Origin: an uncultured Phascolarctobacterium sp.
GTDB taxonomy: Bacteria; Bacillota; Negativicutes; Acidaminococcales; Acidaminococcaceae
Reading direction: 5' to 3'
Assembly (NCBI GenBank): GCA_947630795.1
Contig: CANRJC010000012.1
Span: forward strand, 1 to 62,995
Length of the DNA stretch: 62,995 nucleotides
Part shown: one piece after another, positions 36,965 to 46,029 of the stretch
Numbering within the stretch: the first letter of the stretch is position 1
Layout of the letters: each line of letters begins with the position of its first letter
Program-made: the position numbers and the translations under genes
The notes under the pieces: model-generated
Told to the model about the DNA's origin: nothing
Seen by the model: only the letters and a program-made list of their open reading frames with translations
Databases searched by the model: none

Positions 36965-37399
36965 CTACCATTTACGGGGCACACCCTCCAAACTGCCCGT
37001 CACCAGCAGCGTGGCCAAATAAGCGGCCAAAGTCTTGCCGTCCTCGTCGATGACTTCACCTTCTGTCACCACGGTGGTGTGGCCGTGGTGCCGCACTCGG
37101 GCGCGGGCTCGGATAACTGCCGGGACAAAACCGCCGTGAAGAAAATCCATGTTGAGGCTGTGGGGCACAGTCTGCGATCCGCACGTCGCTGCAGCCAGCA
37201 CCGCACAAAAATCGGCCAGCAACAAATAACGAGCTCGTCCCGCAGCTTCCGCCCACGGCCCTTGCTTTTTCGCCGGCTCTGCCTGGCTGACGGCGGCGTT
37301 GCCGCAGTTCAACTCTTCGATTACCACCCTCTGCTGCCGCAGTGGCAGGTCCCGCTCGATGAGGGAGAGCAAGTGAGCTCGAAGCTCCCGACTTTCCAT
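36965..37399 (-). CDS. PaaI-like hotdog-fold thioesterase
   Basis: A 144-aa hotdog protein. ARYLLLADFCAVLAAATCG (helix and active-site region, about 55-73), TVPHSLNMDFLHGG (near 77-90) and a C-terminal V-EGEVIDEDGKTLA match the pattern of PaaI-family acyl-CoA thioesterases. It lies 60 bases upstream of the acyl-CoA dehydrogenase, so a shared acyl-CoA is plausible. The conserved HGG is replaced by ARYLLLA at the first position, so activity is not certain. Confidence 0.72.
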   Translation of the reverse strand: MESRELRAHLLSLIERDLPLRQQRVVIEELNCGNAAVSQAEPAKKQGPWAEAAGRARYLLLADFCAVLAAATCGSQTVPHSLNMDFLHGGFVPAVIRARARVRHHGHTTVVTEGEVIDEDGKTLAAYLATLLVTGSLEGVPRKW

Positions 37400-37520
37400 C
37401 CTGTCTCTCCCTTCCCGCGGTTTTTAAAAAAATCTGAGGAAAAACACCGAAGGCAACGGCCTTCTTTCTTTTTCGACCGCTTTTTCATTTTAGCATATTT
37501 GCCAAAGAGGGACAAGTTTT

Positions 37521-38198
37521 TTATATCCGCGGCGCCTTGGGGCCGTTAGCCAATTCGAGAAAAGTTTCCAGATAACCGTAAAAAAGCCGGGGGAAGGCAA
37601 AGTGCAGATCCGTCAGTTCGTTAAAAGGCGCGGGGAGCGCGGCCTTCTCCTCCGCCTTCAAGAGTGCCCAGCACCGTTCCATTTCTTTTTGCCCCGCAGC
37701 TTCTCGCCAACGGCCGGTCAGGCTCCTCAAAGCAGCAAAACCTTGCGACAAAGCTTCATCAAAGTTCAGCAAGCCTTCTGCCCCCAGTTTGTAAAAATGC
37801 ATGATGAGCATGCCCTCCGCAAGGGTGATGTCCTGCGTTTCTTTCGCCTCGGCTCCTTCTTCTTGCGCCGTGAGCAAACAAAGAATATCGGCGGCCAAGG
37901 CCATGAGCAGACGAGGCTGCCGATGTTCGGCGGCCAGCAGTTCACGGTAAAGCTCTGCGGACTTGCGGCAATCCGTGCCTCCGCTGACGATGGCGGCCAC
38001 AAGAGCGAACTGGGTGAAAAGCACTCCCGTATTTCTGTAATTGTCGCTGCAAGAACGACCGCAGCACACAGCCAAAGCTTTCAAAGTTTTTTTGCACTGT
38101 CTGAGTGTCTTTTCTTTATTCGCACCAGGTCTTTCGCTCAAACGGTAGAAGTAAAGGATCAGTGTGCTCTCCGCAACGGAGAAGGGCTTGCCTGCCAT
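37521..38198 (-). CDS. Hypothetical protein with an internal duplication
   Basis: A 225-aa helical protein of unknown function. Residues 8-22 (VAESTLILYFYRLSE) and 126-140 (LAEGMLIMHFYKLGA) align, and so do 30-43 and 148-161, all with the same offset of 118 residues and no gap. This points to two related helical modules. The first module is Cys-rich (residues 35, 45, 46, 50). No signal peptide or transmembrane segment. The ATG is preceded by GGAAAGGAAACGAAG. It sits between the thioesterase and glmM, in the same direction. Confidence 0.65.
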   Translation of the reverse strand: MAGKPFSVAESTLILYFYRLSERPGANKEKTLRQCKKTLKALAVCCGRSCSDNYRNTGVLFTQFALVAAIVSGGTDCRKSAELYRELLAAEHRQPRLLMALAADILCLLTAQEEGAEAKETQDITLAEGMLIMHFYKLGAEGLLNFDEALSQGFAALRSLTGRWREAAGQKEMERCWALLKAEEKAALPAPFNELTDLHFAFPRLFYGYLETFLELANGPKAPRI

Positions 38199-38294
38199 CT
38201 TCGTTTCCTTTCCCGCCTGCTGTCTTTTGCGGCGCTTCTTTTCAGTAAAACGTTTTGCCCGAAGGACGTTTTCGCTCCCGCCCTTTGAAAATTT

Positions 38295-39638
38295 TTATTG
38301 CAGTTCTTTGGCGGCTACTTCACCGATGGCTGCGGCTATCTGCTCCAATCGTACCTGATCCGGTCCTTCTGCCATGATCCGCAGCAAAGGCTCCGTTCCC
38401 GAAGCCCGCACCAAAATGCGGCCGTCTTCGCCCAATTCGTTTTTATATTTTTCCGTGACCTGAGCCAAAGCGGCGTTGCTCTCCCAGCCGTTTTTATTTT
38501 TCACCCGCACGTTCATCAAAACTTGAGGGAATTTTTCCATGGCCCCGGCCAGTTCCGAAAGAGGTCTGTTGTTTCTCACCATAGCGCATAACAATTGCAC
38601 CGCAGTCAAAATACCGTCGCCGGTCTTGGCATAGCGGCCGAAGATGATGTGGCCGCTCTGCTCGCCGCCCAAAGAATAACCGTGTCTGGTCATCTCTTCT
38701 AAAACATAGCGGTCGCCTACCTTGGTGACGCAGGTCTTCCCCCCTAAAGCGCGGATGGCCTTATGCAGGCCCAAATTGCTCATCACCGTCACCACCAGCA
38801 TCTTGTCCGCCAGCTGTTTTTTCTTCAGCAATTCTTTTGCGCAGATCAACATGATCTGATCGCCGTCCAGCGGTGTCCCGTTTTCGTCCACGGCCAAGCA
38901 ACGATCGGCATCGCCGTCGTTGGCTATGCCCACGTGGGCGCCCACTTCCGTCACTTTGCGGCATAAAGCTTCCAAATGGGTGGAGCCGCAGCCGTCATTG
39001 ATGTTGCTGCCGTTGGGCTCGTTGAAAATAGTGACTGTTTCTGCGCCCAAGTTCCTCAAAATAACGGGAGCGATCTCGCTGTTGGCGCCGTTGGAGCAGT
39101 CTATGACCACTTTCAGTCCGTTTAATTTGGTAGGGGCAGTGCTCAAAATATGCTTTACATAGACTCCGACCAGATCACCGGTGTCGTGAAAGATCTGCCC
39201 TACGCTGCTGCCCCTCGCCGCATGCGCGTAGTCGATGGGACGCGAAACTATCTCCGCTATCTCGTCTTCTACCGCATCCGGCAATTTATGACCGGAATGG
39301 GAGAAGAACTTGATGCCGTTATCTTCAAACGGATTATGAGAAGCGCTTATCACCACACCTGCGTTGGCCTGCACCTTTTCTGTGAGATACGACACTGCCG
39401 GCGTGGGCATCACCCCCAGTAGCAGGACATCGCCGCCCGCCGAACAGATGCCCGCGGCCAAAGCGCTTTCCAACATTTGGCCGCTACGGCGGGTGTCCCG
39501 TCCCACGATGAGCTTGGGCGCCGCTCCCTCTCTGCTGAAATATCTGGTGGCGGCGTAACCCAATTTAAAAGCCAGGCTGGGCGTCAGCTCCACGTTGGCT
39601 ATCCCTCTTACTCCGTCTGTTCCGAATAAACGCGCCAT
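38295..39638 (-). CDS. glmM: Phosphoglucosamine mutase
   Basis: It converts glucosamine-6-P to glucosamine-1-P for peptidoglycan and LPS precursors. The 447-aa protein begins ARLFGTDGVRG, has the phosphoserine loop ISASHNPFEDNGIK (about 99-112), the metal loop DGDADR and the C-terminal phosphate loop RASGTEPLLRIM. ATG 39638 follows GGGAGG; a longer in-frame reading to 39785 overlaps the next gene and is rejected. It belongs to the cdaA-cdaR-glmM group, in which c-di-AMP synthesis and GlmM are known to be linked physically in other Firmicutes. Confidence 0.97.
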   Translation of the reverse strand: MARLFGTDGVRGIANVELTPSLAFKLGYAATRYFSREGAAPKLIVGRDTRRSGQMLESALAAGICSAGGDVLLLGVMPTPAVSYLTEKVQANAGVVISASHNPFEDNGIKFFSHSGHKLPDAVEDEIAEIVSRPIDYAHAARGSSVGQIFHDTGDLVGVYVKHILSTAPTKLNGLKVVIDCSNGANSEIAPVILRNLGAETVTIFNEPNGSNINDGCGSTHLEALCRKVTEVGAHVGIANDGDADRCLAVDENGTPLDGDQIMLICAKELLKKKQLADKMLVVTVMSNLGLHKAIRALGGKTCVTKVGDRYVLEEMTRHGYSLGGEQSGHIIFGRYAKTGDGILTAVQLLCAMVRNNRPLSELAGAMEKFPQVLMNVRVKNKNGWESNAALAQVTEKYKNELGEDGRILVRASGTEPLLRIMAEGPDQVRLEQIAAAIGEVAAKELQ

Positions 39639-39658
39639 CTTCCCTATCCTCCCGTTTT

Positions 39659-41260
39659 CTATAAAGGCGGTGCAAATCTGCTCATGAGGGCTCGGGCCGC
39701 CCGGTAGCCGTCCAAAGCTGCGGACATGATGCCGCCGGCATAGCCCGCTCCTTCCCCGCAGGGATAGAGCAGATCGCAGTTGCAACTCACATAATTTTCT
39801 TTGTTTCTCAAAAGACGCAGCGGCGCCGAAGTGCGGCTCTCCACTCCCGTCAGCAGAGCTCCTCCGTCGGCGAAGCCCGCCACTTTTTTATCGAAGGCCG
39901 CCACCGCTTCTCTGATGCTGTTTATGACGAAGGCCGGCAGCGCCCTCTCCAACTCCGCCGCCTTCAGCCCCGGCCGATAACTGCCGGGCACCGCCCCTTG
40001 CAGAGAAGGCGCCGTCCCCTTCAGAAAAGTGTCCAAGTTTTGGGCCGGAGCGCGATAATTTCCGCCTCCCAGCCGAAAAGCCGTTTCTTCCCAGTATCTT
40101 TGAAAAGCTACGCCGCCCATGGCGCCGGCGGGAAAGTCCCGTGGCCCTACGTTGACGACTAAGGCGCTGTTGGCCACGCCGCTGTCGCGGGCAAAATCGC
40201 TCATGCCGTTTACCGCCACGCCTCCTCTTTCGGAAGCGGCGGCCACCACGCAACCGCCGGGACACATGCAGAAACTGTAGCAGGTGCGGCCTTCGACCCC
40301 GTGATGCACCAGCTGATAGGCAGCGGCGCCCAAAAGCGGATGACCGGCAAAACCGCCGTATTGAGCCCTGTCGATCAAGTCCTGAGGATGCTCTATCCTA
40401 AGACCTACGGCGAAGGGCTTCATCTCCATGGCTATCTGCCGCCGAGCTAAGGCCGCATATGTATCGCGGGCGCTGTGGCCGCAGGCCAGCAGCACGGCGC
40501 CGGCGGCCACTTTCTGTCCGTCGGCCAGCACCAGACCGGTGAGCTTACCGTTATCGACCAGAAAGTCTTTCACTTTGGTCTGATAGCGGACCTGTCCCCC
40601 CAGCTCTTTGATGCGGCGGATGAGGCCGCCAACCATGAGACGTAATTTATCGGTGCCTACATGAGGCCTGTATTCGTAAAGGATGTTTGCGGGAGCACCT
40701 GCCGCCACCAGCGTGCGGGCGATGGCCGAAAGAGCGGGGTCGTCCACGCGAGTGGTCAATTTGCCGTCGCTGAAAGTGCCGGCTCCTCCGGCGCCGAATT
40801 GAGCGTTGCTTTCGGGGTCGAGATCGCCGTCCTGCCAAAATTTTTCTACTGACTTCACTCGTTGGGCCAGAGCCTGCCCCCGCTCCAAAATAAGCGGAGC
40901 ATAACCGTGTTCAGCTAGTTCCAAGGCTCCCAAAAGGCCGGCGGGGCCGGCCCCGATCACGATCACCGGACCCTTAAGAGGAAGCTTGCCTAAAACGAGC
41001 TGCTCTTCAACGGGCTCATGATATAAAGAAACATCTCTTTTATTCAAAAAGCGCCGCGGAAAATTTTTTCCCGCATCGATTTTAGCCAACACCTGATAGT
41101 TGAGACAGATATTTTCTTTTTTGCGGGCATCCACCGCCCGTCGAAGGACGGCTTCGATGCTCAGCTCATCGGGACCGAGTCCCAATTTTTTGGCTGCGGC
41201 CTCCCTCAGTTCTCGAGGCTGCCGCAAGTCGATTTTAATATTGCTTATCTTCAGTTTCAT
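39659..41260 (-). CDS. FAD-dependent dehydrogenase (COG2509 family)
   Basis: A 533-aa flavoprotein. Residues 1-80 form a small N-terminal domain, then the dinucleotide-binding VIGAGPAGLLGALELAE (near 102-118), FSDGKLTTRV, a central FAD domain with LACGHSARDTY, CMCPGGCVVAA (near 335) and a C-terminal GEGAGYAGGIMSAALDG. This widespread family is uncharacterised, and is annotated as NAD(P)/FAD-dependent oxidoreductase. It overlaps cdaR by four bases and is followed 20 bases later by glmM, so it is inserted inside the cda-glmM operon. Confidence 0.88.
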   Translation of the reverse strand: MKLKISNIKIDLRQPRELREAAAKKLGLGPDELSIEAVLRRAVDARKKENICLNYQVLAKIDAGKNFPRRFLNKRDVSLYHEPVEEQLVLGKLPLKGPVIVIGAGPAGLLGALELAEHGYAPLILERGQALAQRVKSVEKFWQDGDLDPESNAQFGAGGAGTFSDGKLTTRVDDPALSAIARTLVAAGAPANILYEYRPHVGTDKLRLMVGGLIRRIKELGGQVRYQTKVKDFLVDNGKLTGLVLADGQKVAAGAVLLACGHSARDTYAALARRQIAMEMKPFAVGLRIEHPQDLIDRAQYGGFAGHPLLGAAAYQLVHHGVEGRTCYSFCMCPGGCVVAAASERGGVAVNGMSDFARDSGVANSALVVNVGPRDFPAGAMGGVAFQRYWEETAFRLGGGNYRAPAQNLDTFLKGTAPSLQGAVPGSYRPGLKAAELERALPAFVINSIREAVAAFDKKVAGFADGGALLTGVESRTSAPLRLLRNKENYVSCNCDLLYPCGEGAGYAGGIMSAALDGYRAARALMSRFAPPL

Positions 41261-42210
41261 CGATCGCTTTTTTCCACTGTCAGGCGTACCCGCACCTGTT
41301 TGGTGCGGCAGAAAGACTTAGGCGGCAACTCCAGCTCTGCGTAGACCGTCGAACTTTTGCGCAGACCGGAAATATCCACAGCTTTGGTCTTCACGCCGGT
41401 GAGCCCGTTCAAGATCGAAGGAGGAGCCGTCAGTCGCACGGCGACGGGATCGAGCTCCGTCCTCACCAGCTTGAGATCCGCCGCCAATTGGCCGCCGATG
41501 CTCAGCTCCACCGGCAGATCCACCGTCAACAGCTGCCGCACCATGGTCCCTTCCACCATGATGTCGGCCGGCATGATCCTGAGCCCGGCCACTTCCTTGC
41601 CTTCTTCATCCAAAGCGGCCAATTTGCTTTCCGTCGCAAAACTGCCTTCTCTGCCCGTTATATCGACGGTGGCCGCCAATGCAGTCACTTGATCCAGTCG
41701 ATGAGATGGACCGAAAATCATCGCTTCCGCAGGCGTCGGCTTCACATTGCTCAAAGTGTAGTCCGCTTCGCTTTTGCCTATTTGATGAACTTCCACCGGC
41801 ACCGTCTTCTGACTCACAGTATCGAGATAGACCGTTACGGTCTCGGGCCTGACGGCCACTACCTCCCCCTCGTCGTAGAGGGCCCGCACCGGCAAAATTT
41901 GTCGTCCGGAGGTCGCCCCTTTGAAATCGACGAAAACGTTCAGATGCTCTTCTACTCCCTGATCCAAGCGGTCTCTGTTGCCCCGCACCCGCACCTGCAC
42001 TTTGTCGGGCGCGTTGTAGATCATCATCTCGTTGGGCACGTTCACGTGCAAGAGGCGAGCTTCCAGCGTGCGCTCGGTGATGGGGTTCTGCTCCACCATC
42101 ACATAGATCCAAAAGCCTATGGCCAATAGCAGGCAGACGAGCTTGGCGGTCAGGTTCTCTCTGCTGAAGAACTTGTCTGCGATCTTTTGCAAAATTTTTT
42201 CTGCGCTCAT
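41257..42210 (-). CDS. cdaR: CdaR, YbbR-domain regulator of diadenylate cyclase
   Basis: A 317-aa protein with one N-terminal transmembrane helix (about 20-38) and four extracytoplasmic YbbR repeats (about 45-310). In Firmicutes CdaR binds and tunes CdaA from the outer face. The ATG at 42210 overlaps the cdaA stop (ATGA), preceded by GGGAGAGAAAAGA. Upstream in-frame residues lie in cdaA. Confidence 0.88.
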   Translation of the reverse strand: MSAEKILQKIADKFFSRENLTAKLVCLLLAIGFWIYVMVEQNPITERTLEARLLHVNVPNEMMIYNAPDKVQVRVRGNRDRLDQGVEEHLNVFVDFKGATSGRQILPVRALYDEGEVVAVRPETVTVYLDTVSQKTVPVEVHQIGKSEADYTLSNVKPTPAEAMIFGPSHRLDQVTALAATVDITGREGSFATESKLAALDEEGKEVAGLRIMPADIMVEGTMVRQLLTVDLPVELSIGGQLAADLKLVRTELDPVAVRLTAPPSILNGLTGVKTKAVDISGLRKSSTVYAELELPPKSFCRTKQVRVRLTVEKSDR

Positions 42211-43043
42211 TCTTTTCTCTCCCGCCCCTCCTGCCACTTACGCCGCCATTGGCTCCAGATATCTTCGTTGTGAGTGACCAGATCCTGCTGCAAGATGCGG
42301 CGGGCATCTTCCCTCGTCAAAAAACGCAGCAGCTCGCCGTTTCGGGCCAAGCTGATGGTGCCGTTCTCCTCGCTCACTACCAGCACCACTGCGTCGCTTT
42401 GTTCGGAAACGCCGAGGGCGGCCCGATGCCTGGTGCCCAACTCTTGGCTGAGATTGCGGTTCTCTGTTAAAGGCAAAAGACAGCAGGCGGCAACGATCCT
42501 ATTGCCCCTGATCACCACGGCCCCGTCGTGCAGAGGCGTGTCTTTCACGAAAATATTTTGCAAAAGCCCGCTGGAGACCAAGCCGTCGATGGCCACGCCG
42601 GTCTCGATGCGGTCTTCAAGACCGCTGAGCCTTTCGAAGACCAACAGCGCTCCTACTTTGTCTCTGCTGAAGACCCTCACCGCATCGCTCACGCCGTTCA
42701 GCATTTCTTCCAATTCTGTTTCGGTGAGCTTGGTGCGGCTGCCGAAGATGGGCCAGCGGCCTATCCTCTCCAAAGCGCGGCGCAGCTCGGGCTGAAAGAC
42801 GATGGGCAGCGCCACCATCAGCATGGCGGTGGATTTGTCCAACAGCCAACTGATGACGTGCAGGTTCAGTAATTTGCAGATGGCCGTGAAGACGAGCAGC
42901 AACAGCACGCCCTTGGTGAGAGTGCCCGCTCTGGTATTTTTCAGCATCAAATATATGCGGTATAAGAAGTAGGCCACCACCAGGATGTCGATCACATCCC
43001 ACACGTTGAGAGTAGCCCACAGCCCCTGTATGGATACTAACAA
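42207..43043 (-). CDS. cdaA: Diadenylate cyclase CdaA (c-di-AMP synthase)
   Basis: It makes c-di-AMP from two ATP. The 278-aa protein has three N-terminal transmembrane helices (about 10-85) and a DAC domain with DGAVVIRGNRI (near 172-182) and RHRAALGVSEQSDA (near 204-217), the ATP-binding and catalytic motifs. First gene of cdaA-cdaR-COG2509-glmM. A promoter element lies about 125 bases upstream. c-di-AMP controls osmolyte and K+ balance and wall metabolism in relatives; no effector protein is obvious in this window. Confidence 0.96.
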   Translation of the reverse strand: MLVSIQGLWATLNVWDVIDILVVAYFLYRIYLMLKNTRAGTLTKGVLLLLVFTAICKLLNLHVISWLLDKSTAMLMVALPIVFQPELRRALERIGRWPIFGSRTKLTETELEEMLNGVSDAVRVFSRDKVGALLVFERLSGLEDRIETGVAIDGLVSSGLLQNIFVKDTPLHDGAVVIRGNRIVAACCLLPLTENRNLSQELGTRHRAALGVSEQSDAVVLVVSEENGTISLARNGELLRFLTREDARRILQQDLVTHNEDIWSQWRRKWQEGRERKE

Positions 43044-43167
43044 GATATCACCTGCCCGTTTAAAACTCTCGCTGAAGTTTTTTGCCGCCGCCGGAGGCGA
43101 AAGTCTCCGCGATTTTTTTCTTGCGCGATTTTTTCTTGAAGTTTTTTACGCACACTCTATCATTTTA

Positions 43168-43176
43168 ATTATAACA
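43168..43176 (-). promoter_or_regulatory. Extended -10 promoter upstream of cdaA
   Basis: TGT TATAAT on the minus strand (TATAAT at 43173-43168), immediately after the argH terminator's T-tract. No convincing -35, which fits an extended -10 element. Confidence 0.55.
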
Positions 43177-43226
43177 CAAAAAAACCGAAACCACAGCAGC
43201 GACAGTCGCGCCGGAATGGTTTCGGT
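43177..43226 (-). terminator. Terminator of the arginine operon
   Basis: On the minus strand ACCGAAACCA pairs with TGGTTTCGGT around a 23-base loop that itself holds a GCGAC/GTCGC inner stem. A T7 tract follows. It lies 42 bases after the argH stop. Confidence 0.88.
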
Positions 43227-43267
43227 AAATTTTTTGTTTTCTTTTCTTAAGGCTCGGCCTTCAAAGT

Positions 43268-44680
43268 TTAAAGCTTGGCCTTTAAAAGCTCCAGCTGTTC
43301 GCGCTGAGCGGCCAGCGCCTCTGTTCCCAGCCGCAGCTGCTTCGCCGTTTCTTCGGGAGCGGGGCCGCCGTAGCACCGCCTTGCTTCAACGCAACGAACG
43401 GGCGCGAGGCACTCCAGCAGATCTTTTTCGAAAAGCGGCGAAAAGTTTTTGTATTCCGCCAAAGTCAATTGAGGAAGATATTTTCCATTTTCGATGGCAT
43501 AAGCCACGCACTGTCCCACTGCTCTGTGAGCTTCGCGGAAAGGCAGGCCCTTGCGCACCAAATAGTCGGCCAAGTCGGTGGCGTTGGAAAAATCTTTGCT
43601 CACCGCCTCCGCCATCGTCTCTTTCTTCACTTTCAAAGTGAGGAGCATGTCTCTGTACACCGTCAAAGTGAAGCGCAGAGTGTCCACCGTGTCGAAGAAG
43701 CCCTCTTTATCTTCCTGCAGGTCTTTATTGTAAGCGAGGGGCAGGCCCTTCACCGTGGTCAAAAGACCCAAGAGATGGCCGAAGACACGGCCGCTTTTTC
43801 CCCGCACCAACTCGGCGATGTCCGGGTTCTTCTTTTGCGGCATCATGGACGAACCGGTGGCAAAGGCATCGTCCAATTCGATATAGCCGAATTCTTGCGA
43901 GCTCCACAGGCACACTTCTTCCGAAAGGCGGCTCAAGTGCAGCATCAAGAGAGAAGCGAAACTCATGAATTCGATGATGTAATCTCTGTCGCTCACCGCA
44001 TCGAGGGAATTGCCGTAAACTTGGCCGAAGTTGAGCTCTTCGGCCACGAAGAAGCGGTCGATGGGAAAAGTCGTTCCTGCCAGAGCGCCGGCCCCCAGAG
44101 GCATAATGTCCGCCCCCTGCCACACGCCCATGAGACGGCGAAAATCTCGCTGCAGCATATTGAAATAAGCCAGCAGATGATGAGCGAAAGTGATGGGCTG
44201 CGCCCGCTGCAGGTGGGTGTAGCCGGGCATGACGGTGTCGGTGTGCTGCCCTGCCGTAAAAAGCAGCGCCTCTTCTAATTTCAAAAGAAGCTCGCCCAAC
44301 TCCGCCACGATCTTTTTCGCGTACATATGAGTGTCCAGCGCCACCTGATCGTTACGGCTGCGGGCAGTGTGGAGCCGCTCCCCCGCTGCGCCGATCTTTT
44401 TTGTCAGAGCAGCTTCGATATTCATGTGGATATCTTCCAATTCCGCGGAAAATTCGAACTTCCCCGCCTCGATCTCCGCCAATATCTCTTGCAATCCCCG
44501 CATGATGGCGGCGGCATCGTTTTCCGAGATGATGCCCTGCCTAGCCAGCATGGCGGCGTGAGCCATGCTGCCTCTGATATCTTCCCGATAGAGCCGTTTA
44601 TCAAAACCAATGGACGCATTGAATGCGTCCACTGCTTCGTCGGTAGATTTGGAAAATCTGCCGCCCCATAATTTAGCCAT
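43268..44680 (-). CDS. argH: Argininosuccinate lyase
   Basis: Last step of arginine synthesis: argininosuccinate to arginine + fumarate. The 470-aa protein starts LWGGRFSKSTDEAVDAFNAS. TARSRNDQVALD (near 109-120) and GSSMMPQKKNPDIAELVRG (near 278-296) are the fumarase/ASL superfamily signatures with the catalytic Ser loop. The ATG overlaps the argG stop codon by one base (TAATG), so translation is coupled. Confidence 0.97.
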   Translation of the reverse strand: MAKLWGGRFSKSTDEAVDAFNASIGFDKRLYREDIRGSMAHAAMLARQGIISENDAAAIMRGLQEILAEIEAGKFEFSAELEDIHMNIEAALTKKIGAAGERLHTARSRNDQVALDTHMYAKKIVAELGELLLKLEEALLFTAGQHTDTVMPGYTHLQRAQPITFAHHLLAYFNMLQRDFRRLMGVWQGADIMPLGAGALAGTTFPIDRFFVAEELNFGQVYGNSLDAVSDRDYIIEFMSFASLLMLHLSRLSEEVCLWSSQEFGYIELDDAFATGSSMMPQKKNPDIAELVRGKSGRVFGHLLGLLTTVKGLPLAYNKDLQEDKEGFFDTVDTLRFTLTVYRDMLLTLKVKKETMAEAVSKDFSNATDLADYLVRKGLPFREAHRAVGQCVAYAIENGKYLPQLTLAEYKNFSPLFEKDLLECLAPVRCVEARRCYGGPAPEETAKQLRLGTEALAAQREQLELLKAKL

Positions 44681-45900
44681 TATTTCAGGTTTCCTTTCCG
44701 CATCAAAGCCCGCACTTTGAGGGGCAGGCCGAAGAGATTGATGAAGCCGGTGGCGTCCGCCTGATTGTATACCGCATCTTCGCCGAAAGTCACATACTCT
44801 TGGCTGTAGAGAGAATAAGGAGACTTGACGCCGGCGCTGATGATGTTGCCTTTGTACAATTTCAAACGAACGGTGCCGGTCACGGTCTTTTGGGTCTCAT
44901 CCACAAAAGCATCCAGCGCCTCCCTAAGCGGCGAGAACCACATGCCGTCGTACACCAGCTCGCTGTAGCGAATGCCCACCATTTGTTTGAAGCTTTGCGT
45001 TGCTCTGTCCAAGGTGAGATTTTCCAATTCGTTGTGAGCGTAGTAGATGATGGCGCCGGCTGGATTTTCGTAAACGCCTCTGGACTTCATGCCCACCAAG
45101 CGATCTTCTACCATGTCGGTGATGCCTACGGCGTTGCGGATGCCGATCTCATTTAGTTTTTCCACCAGAGCCGCAGGGCTGAGGGCCTCGCCGTTCACCT
45201 TCACCGGCACGCCCTGAGCAAATTCCAGTTCCACATATTCTTTGGCATCGGGAGCTTTCTCGGGGATGTTGGTGACGATGAACAGTTCGTCTTTGGGAGC
45301 GTTCCACGGGTCTTCCAGGTCGGAGCCCTCGTGAGAGAGATGCCACATGTTCCTATCCATAGAATAATCGTGATCGTGAGACACGGGGACGGGGATGTTG
45401 TGAGCGGCGGCGTAATCTATCTCTTCGTCGCGAGACTTGAGGGTCCATTCCCGCCAAGGAGCGATGATGGCCAGGTCGGGAGCCAGAGCTTTCACGCTCA
45501 ATTCAAAGCGCACCTGATCGTTGCCCTTGCCGGTAGCACCGTGAGCCACGGCGTCGGCCCCTTCCTTCAGGGCCACTTCCACCAATTTTTTGGCGATGAG
45601 AGGACGGGCGAAAGAAGTGCCCAGCAGATATTTTTTCTCGTATACGGCACCGGCCTTCACCGTCGGCCACACATAATCTTTGATGAACTCTTCTTTCAGA
45701 TCGAAGATGTAGCACTTGCTGGCGCCGGACTTCAACGCTTTATCGTACACCGGATCCAGTTCATCGCCCTGCCCCAAGTCGGCGGTAACGGCGATGACTT
45801 CGCAATCGTTGTAATTTTCTTTCAGCCAAGGGATGATGATGGAAGTATCCAGGCCTCCGGAATAGGCCAGCACGACTTTTTTGATGTCCTCTTTTTTCAT
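44680..45900 (-). CDS. argG: Argininosuccinate synthase
   Basis: It condenses citrulline and aspartate with ATP. The 406-aa protein has the N-type PP-loop AYSGGLDTS (13-21), [13 protein letters not shown] (near 120-132) and the C-terminal KLYKGNI segment. It lies 129 bases downstream of argF, the longest gap in the operon, and overlaps argH at its end. Confidence 0.97.
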   Translation of the reverse strand: MKKEDIKKVVLAYSGGLDTSIIIPWLKENYNDCEVIAVTADLGQGDELDPVYDKALKSGASKCYIFDLKEEFIKDYVWPTVKAGAVYEKKYLLGTSFARPLIAKKLVEVALKEGADAVAHGATGKGNDQVRFELSVKALAPDLAIIAPWREWTLKSRDEEIDYAAAHNIPVPVSHDHDYSMDRNMWHLSHEGSDLEDPWNAPKDELFIVTNIPEKAPDAKEYVELEFAQGVPVKVNGEALSPAALVEKLNEIGIRNAVGITDMVEDRLVGMKSRGVYENPAGAIIYYAHNELENLTLDRATQSFKQMVGIRYSELVYDGMWFSPLREALDAFVDETQKTVTGTVRLKLYKGNIISAGVKSPYSLYSQEYVTFGEDAVYNQADATGFINLFGLPLKVRALMRKGNLK

Positions 45901-46029
45901 AGCTTAAGATGCCTCCTCTGTTTTTTTACAGCTTCAAATTTTTTTCGAACGCCACCTAACGCTCAGTCTTCTGCGGCGGTGAGAAATTTTTTCTTCCCCG
46001 TCGAAAAATATTTCACCCTTTGCAAAAAG

